Assembly: GCA_014730235.1 (NCBI GenBank)
Contig: WJIO01000356.1
Coordinates: 1-5,709 of the forward strand
Source: Candidatus Poribacteria bacterium
GTDB lineage: Bacteria; Poribacteria; DTPJ01; WJIO01
DNA: 5,709 bases
Direction: 5' to 3'
Shown here: positions 5,530 to 5,709 of the stretch, piece after piece
How the letters are laid out: each line of letters opens with the position of its first letter
Numbering within the stretch: the stretch's first letter is position 1
The notes under the pieces: model-generated
What the model saw: the letters and a program-made list of their open reading frames with translations, nothing else
Database searches by the model: none
Told to the model about the DNA's origin: nothing
Position numbers and translations under genes: made by a program

Positions 5530-5558
5530 TATTAACATAACGTGCCGGGTAAATGCAA
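5530..5558 (-). promoter_or_regulatory. Sigma-70-type promoter of the XRE gene
   Basis: On the minus strand, TTGCAT (5558-5553) and TTAATA (5535-5530) have a 17-base spacer. A second -10 choice, TATAAA, lies a few bases further on. The block TTGCATTTAC (5558-5549) repeats exactly at the metallopeptidase promoter with the same spacing to its -10. The leader would be about 37 bases. Confidence 0.55.
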
Positions 5559-5709
5559 GGCTTTTTTCTGAGTGCGATTTAAAATTGTATTTATGCCGCC
5601 AACCCTTTTCTATACCTTCCCCAATATTCTTTCCATTTGTCGTTCTTCCACTTCAGCCTCAATAAAGTGGTGTATTGAGCACCTTCTGTGGTCCATCGCA
5701 TTCCACTCC
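5559..5709 (-). mobile_element. End of an insertion sequence entering from the right edge
   Basis: The transposase C-terminus (stop at 5591) shows that an insertion sequence occupies the right edge. Its terminal inverted repeat should lie between the transposase stop and the XRE -35 box, about 5559-5590, a stretch that includes GAGTGCGATTTAAAATTG. The exact border and target duplication cannot be set, because the other end is outside the window. Confidence 0.5.
5591..5709 (-). CDS. Transposase C-terminal fragment, ISKra4-like (5' end outside window)
   Basis: On the minus strand the frame is open from the right edge to TAA at 5593-5591 and gives 39 residues. They begin SGMRWTTEGAQYTTLLRLKW and end in a basic, aromatic tail (KWKEYWGRYRK). 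The order G-M-R-W-x-x-x-G-A-Q-x-x-x-x-L-R followed by a W-rich stretch is typical of the extreme C-terminus of ISKra4-type and related DDE transposases, where it follows the last catalytic glutamate. The catalytic residues are outside the window, so I cannot say whether the element is intact. The stop position relative to the motif looks normal, so this end is not obviously truncated. Family naming is from motif memory; another DDE family with the same tail is possible. Confidence 0.65.
   Translation of the reverse strand, partial: SGMRWTTEGAQYTTLLRLKWKNDKWKEYWGRYRKGLAA

Noticed and set aside
5474-5665. Plus-strand open frame of 63 codons
   Set aside because: It overlaps the XRE ribosome-binding site, promoter and the transposase tail antisense, and its product has no recognisable features.
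1-5709. CRISPR array, tRNA, rRNA or riboswitch
   Set aside because: No regularly spaced direct repeats, cloverleaf-like segments or recognisable conserved RNA motifs were seen on either strand.

Overview
The window is an AT-rich piece of bacterial chromosome. Two exported lipoproteins and two exported DUF3108-like proteins point to a cell with a periplasm and an outer membrane (diderm). Most genes have a good Shine-Dalgarno sequence. The fibronectin-III lipoprotein, with its C-terminal 'YAKIRI ... FDWAYQ' domain, resembles proteins I associate with the Fibrobacteres-Chlorobi-Bacteroidetes neighbourhood and uncultured relatives such as Latescibacteria, KSB1 and Cloacimonadota. That placement is an impression, not a proof; no rRNA or marker gene is present.

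Left part, plus strand (1-1790): the C-terminal half of a ClpX-type AAA+ unfoldase runs in from the left edge. It keeps the ClpP-docking IGF loop, the arginine finger and the sensor-2 GAR motif. It then carries a second, diverged copy of its own C-terminal small domain, which is the most unusual protein feature here. Four bases later, without a ribosome-binding site, starts an exported DUF3108-like protein. Its TGA stop overlaps an ATG (TGATG) that is followed at once by an amber codon and then 49 open, protein-like codons. This looks like the tail of a broken gene.

Middle, plus strand (1824-4018): a two-gene lipoprotein operon holds an FN3 lipoprotein and a 101-residue small lipoprotein, and ends at a textbook intrinsic terminator at 3061-3088. 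A second, clearer DUF3108 protein follows. DUF3108-type proteins therefore bracket the two lipoproteins, suggesting an envelope-related neighbourhood of unknown function. Between this block and the next lie a bidirectional terminator-like hairpin and a widely spaced 11-bp inverted repeat.

Right part, minus strand (4208-5709): an XRE-family repressor is followed by a long-form ImmA/IrrE zinc metallopeptidase. This pair usually works as a proteolytic derepression switch, in which the protease cuts the repressor. Each gene has its own sigma-70-like promoter, and the two promoters share a 10-base block, TTGCATTTAC, covering the -35 box, which suggests co-regulation. At the right edge, just upstream of the repressor promoter, is the C-terminal end of a transposase (ISKra4-like by motif), so an insertion sequence abuts the switch.

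I saw no tRNA, rRNA, CRISPR array or riboswitch. The best candidates for something undescribed are the ClpX-like protein with two small domains (with its linked exported partner) and the shared promoter motif of the XRE/ImmA pair.
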